Shown: positions 13,771 to 24,800 of the stretch, one piece after another
Layout: every line of letters begins with the position of its first letter
Position numbering within the stretch: position 1 is the first letter of the stretch
Assembly (NCBI GenBank): GCA_914767715.1
Contig: OU612065.1
Coordinates: forward strand, 30,876,001-30,940,000
Direction: 5' to 3'
DNA: 64,000 bases
From: Membranipora membranacea
Lineage: Eukaryota > Bryozoa > Gymnolaemata > Cheilostomatida > Membraniporidae
Program-made: the position numbers and the translations under genes
Notes under the pieces: model-generated
Seen by the model: the letters and a program-made list of their open reading frames with translations, nothing else
Told to the model about the DNA's origin: nothing
Databases searched by the model: none

Positions 13771-14389
13771 ATAATTTTTGAAATTACAAGTCAGCGTAAT
13801 TACCAACCAGTTAATCAGAGGATCCCAATATTCTGCAGTTTGAATAAGGCGAATAAAGGCTTGAAGTGGTCGGAGTTAGATAAAAATCCAACAGAGTTTT
13901 AATTTTTCAATGCTGCCGTTTGGCATGTTTTTTTTTGGCAAAAGTGGACGTCGTTAAAGTTGGCGCTGACGGAGAACGGAGACCCGCAGAGACAAACGGA
14001 CTTCAGATTTGAGACAAGCAGGAGTTGCTCCTCCTTATGGGGTAGGTTAAAAGCAAATCCATTTTTTCACCCGATCGAAAAAAAACCATGATACCCTACC
14101 TTGGTATAATTTTTCAAATTTCAAGTCAGCGTAATTACCAACCAGTTAATCGGAGGATCCCAATATTTTGCATGAGTAAGGCCAATAAGGGCTTAAAGTG
14201 GTCGGGGTTAGATAAAAATCCAACAGAGTTTTAATTTTTCAATGCTGCCGTTTGGCACGGTTTTTTTTTGGCTAAAGTGGATGCCGTTAAAGTTGGCGCT
14301 GACGGAGAACGGAGACCCGCAGGGACAAATGGACTTCAGATTTGAGACGAGTAGGAATTGCTCCTCCTTATGAGGTAGGTTAAAAGGAA

Positions 14390-15960
14390 ATCTATTTTTT
14401 GACCCGAGCGGAAAAAAACCATGATACCCTCCCTTGGCATAACTTTTAAAATTTCAAGTCAGCATAATTACCAACCAGTTAATCGGAGGATCCCAATATT
14501 CTGCAGTTTGAATGAGGCCAATAAGGGCTTGAAGTGGTCGGAGTTAGATAAGAATCCAACAGAGTTTTAATTTTTCAATGCTGCCGTTTGGCATGTTTTT
14601 TTTTTGCAAAAGTGGACGTCGTTAAAGTTGGCGCTGACGGAGAACGGAGACCCGCAGAGAAAAACGGACTTTAGATTTGAGACAAACAGGAGTTGCTCCT
14701 CCTCATGAGGTAGGTTTAAAGCAATTCTATTTTTTGACCCGAGCGAAAAAAAACCATGATAACCTCCCTTGGTATAATTTTTGAAATTTCATGTCAGCGT
14801 AATTACCAACCAGTTAATCGGAGGATCCCAATATTCTGCAGTTTGAATAAGGCCAATAAGGGCTTGAAGTGGTCGGAGTTAGATAAGAATCCAACAGAGT
14901 TTTAATTTTTCAATGCTGCCGTTTGGCATGTTTTTTTTTTGCAAAAGTGGACGTCGTTAAAGTTGGCGCTGACGGAGAATGGAGACCCGCAGAGACAAAC
15001 GGACTTTAGATTTGAGACAAACAGGAGTTGCTCCTCCTCATGAGGTAGGTTTAAAGCAATTCTATTTTTTGACCCGAGCGAAAAAAAACCATGATAACCT
15101 CCCTTGGTATAATTTTTGAAATTTCAAGTCAGCGTAATTACCAACCAGTTAATCGGAGGATCCCAATATTCTGCAGTTGGAATAAGGCCAATAAGGGCTT
15201 GAAGTGGTCGGAGTTAGATAAGAATCCAACAGAGTTTTAATTTTTCGATGCTGCCGTTTGGCATGTTTTTTTTTGGCAAAAGTGGACGTCGTTAAAGTTG
15301 GCGCTGACGGAGAACGGAGACCCGCAGAGACAAACGGACTTCAGATTTGAGACAAGCAGGAGTTGCTCCTCCTTATGAGGTAGGTTAAAAGCAAATCTAT
15401 TTTTTGACCCGAGCGAAAGAAAACCATGATATAACCATGAACCCTTGGTATAATTTTCGAAATTACAAGTCAGCGTAATTACCAACCAGTTAATCGGAAG
15501 ATCCCAATATTCTGCAGTTTGAATAAGGCCAATAAGGGCTTGAAGTGGTCGGAGCTAGATAAGAATCCAACAGAGTTTTAATTTTTCAATGCTGCCGTTT
15601 GGCATGTTTTTTTTTGGACAAAAGTGGACGTCGTTAACGTTGGCGCTGACAGAGAACGGATACCCGCAGAGACAAACAGACTTCAGATTTGAGACGAGCA
15701 GGAGTTGCTCCTCCTTATGAGGTAGGTTAAAATCAAATCTATTTTTTGACCCGAGCGAAAAAAAACCATGATACCCTCCCTTGGTATAATTTTTGAAATT
15801 TCAAGTAAGCGTAATTACCAACCAGTTAATCGGAGGATGCCAATATTCTGCAGTTTGAATAAGGCCAGTAAGGGCTTGAAGTGGTCGGAGTTAGATAAGA
15901 ATCCAACAGAGTTTTAATTTTTCAATGCTGCCGTTTGGCATGTTTTTTTTTGGCAAAAGT
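14390..15960 (+). repeat. 10-monomer duplication (3,358 bp offset), left copy
   Basis: This matches 17748-19320. It runs through GGCATAACTTTTAAAATTTC, a unit with AAACAGGAGTTGCTCC and TCATGAGG, the TTGGAATAAGGCC intermediate monomer, and the ATATAACCATGAACCC insertion unit. The left edge lies near AAAGGAAATC; the right edge lies near 15960, where this copy has GTTAACG and the other has GTTAAAG. One visible difference is TTTTAATTTTTC here against TTTGAATTTTTC near 18256. Confidence 0.85.
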
Positions 15961-16787
15961 GGACGTCGTTAACGTTGGCGCTGACAGAGAACGGATACCC
16001 GCAGAGACAAACGGACTTCAGATTTGAGACGAGCAGGAGTTGCTCCTCTTTATGAGGTAGGTTAAAATCAAATCTATTTTTTGACCCGAGCGAAAAAAAA
16101 CCATGATACCCTCCCTTGGTATAATTTTTGAAATTTCATGTCAGCGTAATTACCAACCAGTTAATCGGAGGATCCCAATATTCTGCAGTTGGAATAAGAC
16201 CAATAAGGTCTTGAAGTGGTCGGAGTTACATAAGAATCCAACAGAGTTTTAATTTATCGATGCTGCCGTTTGGCATGTTTTCTTTTGGCAAAAGTGGACG
16301 TCGTTAAAGTTGGCGCTGACGGAGAACGGAGACCCGCAGAGACAAACGGACTTCAGATTTGAGACAAGCAGGAGTTGCTCCTCCTTATGAGGTAGGTTAA
16401 AAGCAAATCTATTTTTTGACCCGAGCGAAAGAAAACAATGATACCCTCCCTTGGTATAATTTTTGAAATTTCATGTCAGCGTAATTACCAACCAGTTAAT
16501 CGGAGGATCCCAATATTCCGCAGTTGGAATAAGACCAATAAGGTCTTGAAGTGATCGGAGTTACATAAGAATCCAACAGAGTTTTAATTTTTCAATGTTG
16601 CCGTTTGGCATGTTTCTTTTTGGCAAAAGTGGACGATGTTAAAGTTGGCGCTGACGGAGAACAGAGACCCGCAGAGACAAACGGACTTCAGATTTGAGAT
16701 GAGCAGGAGTTGCCCCTCCTTATGAGGTAGGTTAAAAGAAAATCTATTTTTTGACCCGAGCGAAAAAAACCATGATACCCTCCCTTG

Positions 16788-17125
16788 GCATAATTTTTGA
16801 AATTTCAATTCAGCGTAATTACCAACCAGTTAATCGGAGGATCCCAATATTCTGCAGTTTGAATAAGGCCAATAAGGGCTTGAAGTGGTCGGAGTTAGAT
16901 AAGAATCCAACAAAGTTTTAATTTTTCAATGCTGCCGTTTGGCATGTTTTTTTTGGCAAAACTGGACGTCGTTAATGTTGGCGCTGACGGAGAACGGAGA
17001 CCCGCAGAGACAAACGGCCTTCAGATTTGAGACGAGCAGGAGTTGCTCCTCCTTATAAGGTAGGTTAAAAGCAAATCGATTTTTTAACCCGGGCGAAAAA
17101 AAACAATGATACCCTCCCTCCCTTG
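16788..17125 (+). repeat. SmaI/ClaI-tagged type A monomer (one of five)
   Basis: This monomer has AAACTGGACGTCG, GTTAATGTTGG, TTATAAGG, a ClaI site (ATCGAT, 17075-17080) and a SmaI site (CCCGGG, 17088-17093) in place of the usual CCCGAG. The same tagged unit carries CCCGGG at 26150-26155, 27826-27831, 43955-43960 and 45630-45635. Each tagged unit is followed by a monomer with the 4-bp expansion CCCTCCCTCCCTT and the shortened GTGGCATCG. Spacings are 10,738, 1,676, 17,805 and 1,675 bp. I saw no other CCCGGG in the window. Confidence 0.88.
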
Positions 17126-17747
17126 GTATAATTTTTGAAATTTCAAGTTAGCGTAATTACCAACCAGTAAATCAGAGGATCCCAATATTCTGCAGTTTGA
17201 ATAAGGCCAATAAGGGCTTGAAGTGGTCGGAGTCAGATAAGAATCCAACAGAGTTTTAATTTTTCAATGCTGCCGTTTGGCATGTTTTTGTTTGGCAAAA
17301 GTGGCATCGTTAAAGTTGGCGCTAACGGAGAACGGAGACCCGCAGAGACAAACGGACTTCAGATTTGAGACGAGCAGGAGTTGCTCCTCCTTATGATGTA
17401 GGTTAAAAGCAAATCTATTTTTTGACCCGAGCGAAAGAAAACAATGATACCCTCCCTTGGTATAATTTTTGAAATTTCATGTCAGCGTAATTACCAACCA
17501 GTTAATCGGAGGATCGCAATATTCCGCAGTTGGAATAAGACCAATAAGGTCTTGAAGTGATCGGAGTTACATAAGAATCCAACAGAGTTTTAATTTTTCA
17601 ATGCTGCCGTTTGGCATGTTTTTTTTTGGCAAAAGTGGGCGATGTTAAAGTTGGCGCAGACGGAGAACAGAGACCCGCAGAGACAAACGGACTTCAGATT
17701 TGAGATGAGCAGGAGTTGCCCCTCCTTATGATGTAGGTTGAAAGGAA

Positions 17748-19320
17748 ATCTATTTTTTGACCCGAGCGGAAAAAAACCATGATACCCTCCCTTGGCATAA
17801 CTTTTAAAATTTCAAGTCAGCATAATTACCAACCAGTTAATCGGAGGATCCCAATATTCTGCAGTTTGAATGAGGCCAATAAGGGCTTGAAGTGGTCGGA
17901 GTTAGATAAGAATCCAACAGAGTTTTAATTTTTCAATGCTGCCGTTTGGCATGTTTTTTTTTTGCAAAAGTGGACGTCGTTAAAGTTGGCGCTGACGGAG
18001 AACGGAGACCCGCAGAGAAAAACGGACTTTAGATTTGAGACAAACAGGAGTTGCTCCTCCTCATGAGGTAGGTTTAAAGCAATTCTATTTTTTAACCCGA
18101 GCGAAAAAAAACCATGATAACCTCCCTTGGTATAATTTTTGAAATTTCATGTCAGCGTAATTACCAACCAGTTAATCGGAGGATCCCAATATTCTGCAGT
18201 TTGAATAAGGCCAATAAGGGCTTGAAGTGCTCGGAGTTAGATAAGAATCCAACAGAGTTTGAATTTTTCAATGCTCCCGTTTGGCATGTTTTTTTTTTGC
18301 AAAAGTGGACGTCGTTAAAGTTGGCGCTGACGGAGAATGGAGACCCGCAGAGACAAACGGACTTTAGATTTGAGACAAACAGGAGTTGCTCCTCCTCATG
18401 AGGTAGGTTTAAAGCAATTCTATTTTTTGACCCGAGCGAAAAAAAACCATGATAACCTCCCTTGGTATAATTTTTGAAAGTTCAAGTCAGCGTAATTACC
18501 AACCAGTTAATCGGAGGATCCCAATATTCTGCAGTTGGAATAAGGCCAATAAGGGCTTGAAGTGGTCGGAGTTAGATAAGAATCCAACAGAGTTTTAATT
18601 TTTCGATGCTGCCGTTTGGCATGTTTTTTTTTGGCAAAAGTGGACGTCGTTAAAGTTGGCGCTGACGGAGAACGGAGACCCGCAGAGACAAACGGACTTC
18701 AGATTTGAGACAAGCAGGAGTTGCTCCTCCTTATGAGGTAGGTTAAAAGCAAATCTATTTTTTGACCCGAGCGAAAGAAAACCATGATATAACCATGAAC
18801 CCTTGGTATAATTTTCGAAATTACAAGTCAGCGTAATTACCAACCAGTTAATCGGAAGATCCCAATATTCTGCAGTTTGAATAAGGCCAATAAGGGCTTG
18901 AAGTGGTCGGAGTTAGATAAGAATCCAACAGAGTTTTAATTTTTCAATGCTGCCGTTTGGCATGTTTTTTTTTGGACAAAAGTGGACGTCGTTAACGTTG
19001 GCGCTGACAGAGAACGGATACCCGCAGAGACAAACGGACTTTAGATTTGAGACGAGCAGGAGTTGCTCCTCCTTATGAGGTAGGTTAAAATCAAATCTAT
19101 TTTTTGACCCGAGCGAAAGAAAACCATGATACCCTCCCTTGGTATAATTTTTGAAATTTCAAGTAAGCGTAATTACCAACCAGTTAATCGGAGGATGCCA
19201 ATATTCTGCAGTTTGAATAAGGCCAGTAAGGGCTTGAAGTGGTCGGAGTTAGATAAGAATCCAACAGAGTTTTAATTTTTCAATGCTGCCGTTTGGCATG
19301 TTTTTTTTTGGCAAAAGTGG
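17748..19320 (+). repeat. 10-monomer duplication (3,358 bp offset), right copy
   Basis: Partner of 14390-15960. It also reappears at ~28.49-30.06, 33.53-35.1 and, in part, 46.3-46.9 kb, so this order of monomers is a repeating cassette of the central array. Confidence 0.85.
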
Positions 19321-21815
19321 ACGTCGTTAAAGTTGGCGCTGACGGAGAACGGAGACCCGCAGAGACAAACGGACTTTAGATTTGAGACGAGCAGGAGTTG
19401 CTCCTCCTCATGAGGTAGGTTTAAAGCAATTCTATTTTTTGACCCGAGCGAAAATAAACCATGATAACCTCCCTTGGTATAATTTTTGAAATTTCATGTC
19501 AGCGTAATTACCAACCAGTTAATCGGAGGATCCCAATATTCTGCAGTTGGAATAAGACCAAAAAGGTCTTGAAGTGGTCGGAGTTACATAAGAATCCAAC
19601 AGAGTTTTAATTTTTCAATGCTGCCGTTTGGCATGTTTTTTTTTTGGCAAAAGTGGACGTCGTTAAAGTTGGCGCTGACGGAGAACGGAGACCCGCAGAG
19701 ACAAACGCACTTCAGATTTGAGATGAGCAGGAGTTGCCCCTCCTTATGAGGTAGGTTAAAAGAAAATCTATTTTTTGACCCGAGCGAAAACAACCATGAT
19801 ACCCTCCCTTGGCATAATTTTTGAAATTTCAAGTCAGCGTAATTACCAACCAGTTAATCGGAGGATCCCAATATTCTGCAGTTTGAATAAGGCCAATAAG
19901 GGCTTGAAGTGGTCGGAGTTAGATAAGAATCCAACAGAGTTTTAATTTTTCAATGCTGCCGTTTGGCATGTTTTTTTTTGGACAAAAGTGGACGTCGTTA
20001 ACGTTGGCGCTGACAGAGAACGGATACCCGCAGAGACAAACGGACTTCAGATTTGAGACGAGCAGGAGTTGCTCCTCTTTATGAGGTAGGTTAAATCCAA
20101 TCTATTTTTTGACCCGAGCGAAAAAAAACCATGATACCCTCCCTTGGTATAATTTTTTGAAATTTCATGTCAGCGTAATTACCAACCAGTTAATCGGAGG
20201 ATCCCAATATTCTGCAGTTGGAATAAGACCAATAAGGTCTTGAAGTGGTCGGAGTTACATAAGAATCCAGCAGAGTTTTAATTTTTCAATGCTGCCGTTT
20301 GGCATGTTTTTTTTTGGCAAAAGTGGACGTCGTTAAAGTTGGCGCTGACGGAGAACGGAGACCCGCAGAGACAAACGGACTTCACATTTGAGACAAGCAG
20401 GAGTTGCTCCTCCTTATGAGGTAGGTTAAAAGCAAATCTATTTTTTGACCCGAGCGAAAAAAAACGATGATACCCTCCCTTGGTATAATTTTTGAAATTT
20501 CATGTCAGCGTAATTACCAACCAGTTGATCGGAGGATCCCAATATTCTGCAGTTGGAATAAGACCAATAAGGTCTTGAAGTGGTCGGAGTTACATAAGAA
20601 TCCAACAGAGTTTTAATTTTTCAACGCTGCCGTTTGGCATGTTTTTTTTTGGCAAAAGTGGACGTCGTTAAAGTTGGCGCTGACGGAGAACGGAGACCCG
20701 CAGAGACAAACAGACTTCAGATTTGAGATGAGCAGGAGTTGCCCCTCCTTATGAGGTAGGTTAAAAGAAAATCTATTTTTTGACCCGAGCGAAAAAAACC
20801 ATGATACCCTCCCTTGGCATAATTTTTGAAATTTCAAGTCAGCGTAATTACCAACCAGTTAATCGGAGGATCCCAATATTCTGCAGTTTGAATAAGGCCA
20901 ATAAGGGCTTGAAGTGGTCGGAGTTAGATAAGAATCCAACAGAGTTTTAATTTTTCAATGCTGCCGTTTGGCATGTTTTTTTTGGACAAAAGTGGACGTC
21001 GTTAACGTTGGCGCTGACAGAGAACGGATACCCGCAGAGACAAACGGACTTCAGATTTGAGACGAGCAGGAGTTGCTCCTCTTTATGAGGTAGGTTAAAA
21101 TCAAATCTATTTTTTGACCCGAGCGAAAAAAAACCATGATACCCTCCCTTGGTATAATTTTTGAAATTTCAAGTCAGCGTAATTACCAACCAGTCAATCG
21201 GAGGATGCCAATATTCTGCAGTTTGAATAAGGCCAATAAGGGCTTGAAGTGGTCGGAGTTAGATTAGAATCCAACAGAGTTTTAATTTTTCAATGCTGCC
21301 GTTTGGCATGTTTTTTTTTGGCAAAAGTGGACGTCGTTAAAGTTGGCGCTGACGGAGAACGGAGACCCGCAGGGACAAATGGACTTCAGATTTGAGACGA
21401 GTAGGAATTGCTCCTCCTTATGAGGTAGGTTAACAGCAAATCTATTTTTTGACCCGAGCCAAAAAAAACCATGATACCCTCCCTTGGTATAATTTTTTTA
21501 AATTTCAAGTAAGCGTAATTACCAACCAGTTAATCGGAGGATGCCAATATTCTGCAGTTTGAATAAGGCCAGTAAGGGCTTGAAGTGGTCGGAGTTAGAT
21601 AAGAATCCAACAGAGTTTTATTTTTTCAATGCTGCCGTTTGGCATGTTTTTTTTTGGCAAAAGTGGACGTCGTTAAAGTTGGCGCTGACGGAGAACGGAG
21701 ACCCGCAGAGACAAACGAACTTCAGATTTAAGACGAGCAGGAGTTGCTCCTCCTCATGAGGTAGGTTAAAATCAAATCTATTTTTTGACCCGAGCGAAAA
21801 AAAACCATGATATAA

Positions 21816-21821
21816 CCATGG
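21816..21821 (+). repeat. ATATAACCATG insertion variant with NcoI site (representative)
   Basis: The usual CCATGATACCCTCCCTTGG between monomers is replaced by CCATGATATAACCATGGACCC and then TTGG, 6 bp longer and creating CCATGG. AACCATGATAT is followed at once by AACCATG, a local 11-bp duplication. NcoI forms lie at 21816, 31886, 36926, 39621, 47671 and 50024. Forms with CCATGAACCC and no NcoI site lie near 15.43, 18.79, 29.53, 34.57, 37.26, 52.04, 55.40 and 55.74 kb. Confidence 0.85.
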
Positions 21822-24800
21822 ACCCTTGGTATAATTTTTGAAATTACAAGTCAGCGTAATTACCAACCAGTTAATCGGAGGATCCCAATATTCTGAAGTT
21901 TGAATAAGGCCAATAAGGGCTTGAAGTGGTCGGAGTTAGATAAGAATCCAACAGAGTTTTAATTTTTCAATGCTGCCGTTTGGCATGTTTTTTTTTGGCA
22001 AAAGTGGACGTCGTTAAAGTTGGCGCTGACGGAGAACGGAGACCCGCAGAGACAAACGGACTTCAGATTTGAGACAAGCAGGAGTTGCTCCTCCTAATGA
22101 GGTAGATTAAAAGCAAATCTGTTTTTTGACCCGAGCGAAAAAAAACCATGATACCCTCCCTTGGTATAATTTTTGAAATTTCATGTCAGCGTAATTACCA
22201 ACCAGTTAATCGGAGGATCCCAATATTCTGCAGTTGGAATAAGACCAATAAGGTCTTGAAGTGGTCGGAGTTACATAAGAATCCAACAGAGTTTTAATTT
22301 TTCAATGCTTCCGTTCGGCATGTTTTTTTTTGGCAAAAGTGGACGTCGTTAAAGTTGGCGCTGACGGAGAACGGAGACCCGCAGAGACAAACGGACTTCA
22401 GATTTGAGACAAGCAGGAGTTGCTCCTCCTTATGAGGTAGGTTAAAAGCAAATCTATTTTTTGACCCGAGCGAAAAAAAACCATGATACCCTCCCTTGGT
22501 ATAATTTTTGAAATTTCATGTCAGCGTAATTACCAACCAGTTAATCGGAGGATCCCAATATTCTGCAGTTGGAATAAGACCAATAAGGTCTTGAAGTGGT
22601 CGGAGTTACATAAGAATCCAACAGAGTTTTAATTTTTCAATGCTTCCGTTCGGCATGTTTTTTTTTGGCAAAAGTGGACGTCGTTAAAGTTGGCGCTGAC
22701 GGAGAACGGAGACCCGCAGAGACAAACGGACTTCAGATTTGAGACGAGCAGGAGTTGCTCCTCCTTATGAGGTAGGTTAAAAGCAAATCTATTTTTTGAC
22801 CCGAGCGAAAAAAAACCATGATACCCTCCCTTGGTATAATTTTTGAAATTTCATGTCAGCGTAATTACCAACCAGTTAATCGGAGGATCCCAATATTCTG
22901 CAGTTGGAATAAGACCAATAAGGTCTTGAAGTGGTCGGAGTTACATAAGAATCCAACAGAGTTTTAATTTTTCAATGCTGCCGTTTGGCATGTTTTTTTT
23001 TGGCAAAAGTGGACGTCGTTAAAGTTGGCGCTGACGGAGAACGGAGACCCGCAGAGACAAACGGACTTCAGATTTGAGATGAGCAGGAGTTGCCCCTCCT
23101 TATGAGGTAGGTTAAAAGAAAATCTATTTTTTGACCCGAGCGAAAAAAACCATGATACCCTCCCTTGGCATAATTTTTGAAAGTTCAAGTCAGCGTAATT
23201 ACCAACCAGTTAATCGGAGGATCCCAATATTCTGCAGTTTGAATAAGGCCAATAAGGGCTTGAAGTGGTCGGAGTTAGATAAGAATCCAACAGAGTTTTC
23301 ATTTTTCAATGCTGCCGTTTGGCATGTTTTTTTTTGGACAAAAGTGGACATCGTTAACGTTGGCGCTGACAGAGAACGGATACCCGCAGAGACAAACGGA
23401 CTTCAGATTTGAGACGAGCAGGAGTTGCTCCTCTTTATGAGGTAGGTTAAAATCAAATCTATTTTTTGACCCGAGCGAAAAAAAACCATGATACCCTCCC
23501 TTGGTATAATTTTTGAAATTTCATGTCAGCGTAATTACCAACCAGTTAATCGGAGGATCCCAATATTCTGCAGTTGGAATAAGACCAATAAGGTCTTGAA
23601 GTGGTCGGAGTTACATAAGAATCCAACAGAGTTTTAATTTTTCAATGCTGCCGTTTTGCATGTTTTTTTTTTGGCAAAAATGGACGTCGTTAAAGTTGGC
23701 GCTGACGGAGAATGGAGACCCGCAGAGACAAACGGACTTCAGATTTGAGATGAGCAGGGGTTGCTCCTCCTTATGAGGTAGGTTAAAAGCAAATCTATTT
23801 TTTGACCCGAGCGAAAAAAAACCATGATACCCTCCATTGGTATAATTTTTGAAATTTCATGTCAGCATAATTACCAACCAGTTAATCGGAGGATCCCAAT
23901 ATTCTGCAGTTGGAATAAGACCAATAAGGTCTTGAAGTGGTCGGAGTTACATAAGAATCCAACAGAGTTTTAATTTTTCAATGCTTCCGTTTGGCATGTT
24001 TTTTTTTCGGCAAAAGTGGACGTCGTTAAAGTTGGCGCTGACGGAGAACGGAGACCCGCAGAGACAAACGGACTTCAGATTTGAGACGAGCAGGAGTTGC
24101 TCCTCCTTATGAGGTAGGTTAAAAGCAAATCTATTTTTTGACCCGAGCGAAAAAAAACCATGATACCCTCCCTTGGTATAATTTTTGAAATTTCATGTCA
24201 GCGTAATTACCAACCAGTTAATCGGAGGATCCCAATATTCTGCAGTTGGAATAAGACCAATAAGGTCTTGAAGTGGTCGGAGTTACATAAGAATCCAACA
24301 GAGTTTTAATTTTTCAATGCTGCCGTTTGGCATGTTTTTTTTTGGCAAAAGTGGACGTCGTTAAAGTTGGCGCTGACGGAGAACGGACACCCGCAGAGAC
24401 AAACGGACTTCAGATTTGAGATGAGCAGGAGTTGCCCCTCCTTATGAGGTAGGTTAAAAGAAAATCTATTTTTTGACCCGAGCGAAAAAAACCATGATAC
24501 CCTCCCTTGGTATAATTTTAGAAATTTCAAGTCAGCGTAATTACCAACCAGTTAATCGGAGGATCTCAATATTCTGCAGTTTGAATAAGGCCAATAAGGG
24601 CTTGAAGTGGTTGGAGTTAGATAAGAATCCAACAGAGTTTTAATTTTTCAATGCTGCCGTTTGGCATGTTTTTTTTGGACAAAAGTGGACTTCGTTAACG
24701 TTGGCGCTGACAGAGAACGGATACCCGCAGAGACAAACGGACTTCAGATTTGAGACGAGCAGGAGTTGCTCCTCTTTATGAGGTAGGTTAAAATCAAATC

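Larger units (their letters stand above)
1..14389 (+). repeat. Array segment 1: mosaic of type A monomers
   Basis: Only TTTGAATAAGGCC-type monomers occur here. Many have TTAATATTTC or TTTCAATATTTC where later units have TTAATTTTTC. Identical or nearly identical monomers reappear at several offsets: 7 monomers (2,350 bp), 5 (1,681), 13 (about 4,363), 10 (about 3,360), 18 (about 6,048) and 26 (8,730). The unit with GCCAACAAG and GGAGGTTCCC occurs near 6745, 10105 and 12460. No single higher-order period explains the segment. Repeated, overlapping unequal exchanges fit better. There are no genes or non-satellite sequence. Confidence 0.9.

Noticed and set aside
18595-18843. Family of 72-82 codon minus-strand ORFs present across the array
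   Set aside because: These are the reverse-complement reading of the same monomer. Similarity between copies reflects satellite homogenisation, not protein conservation.
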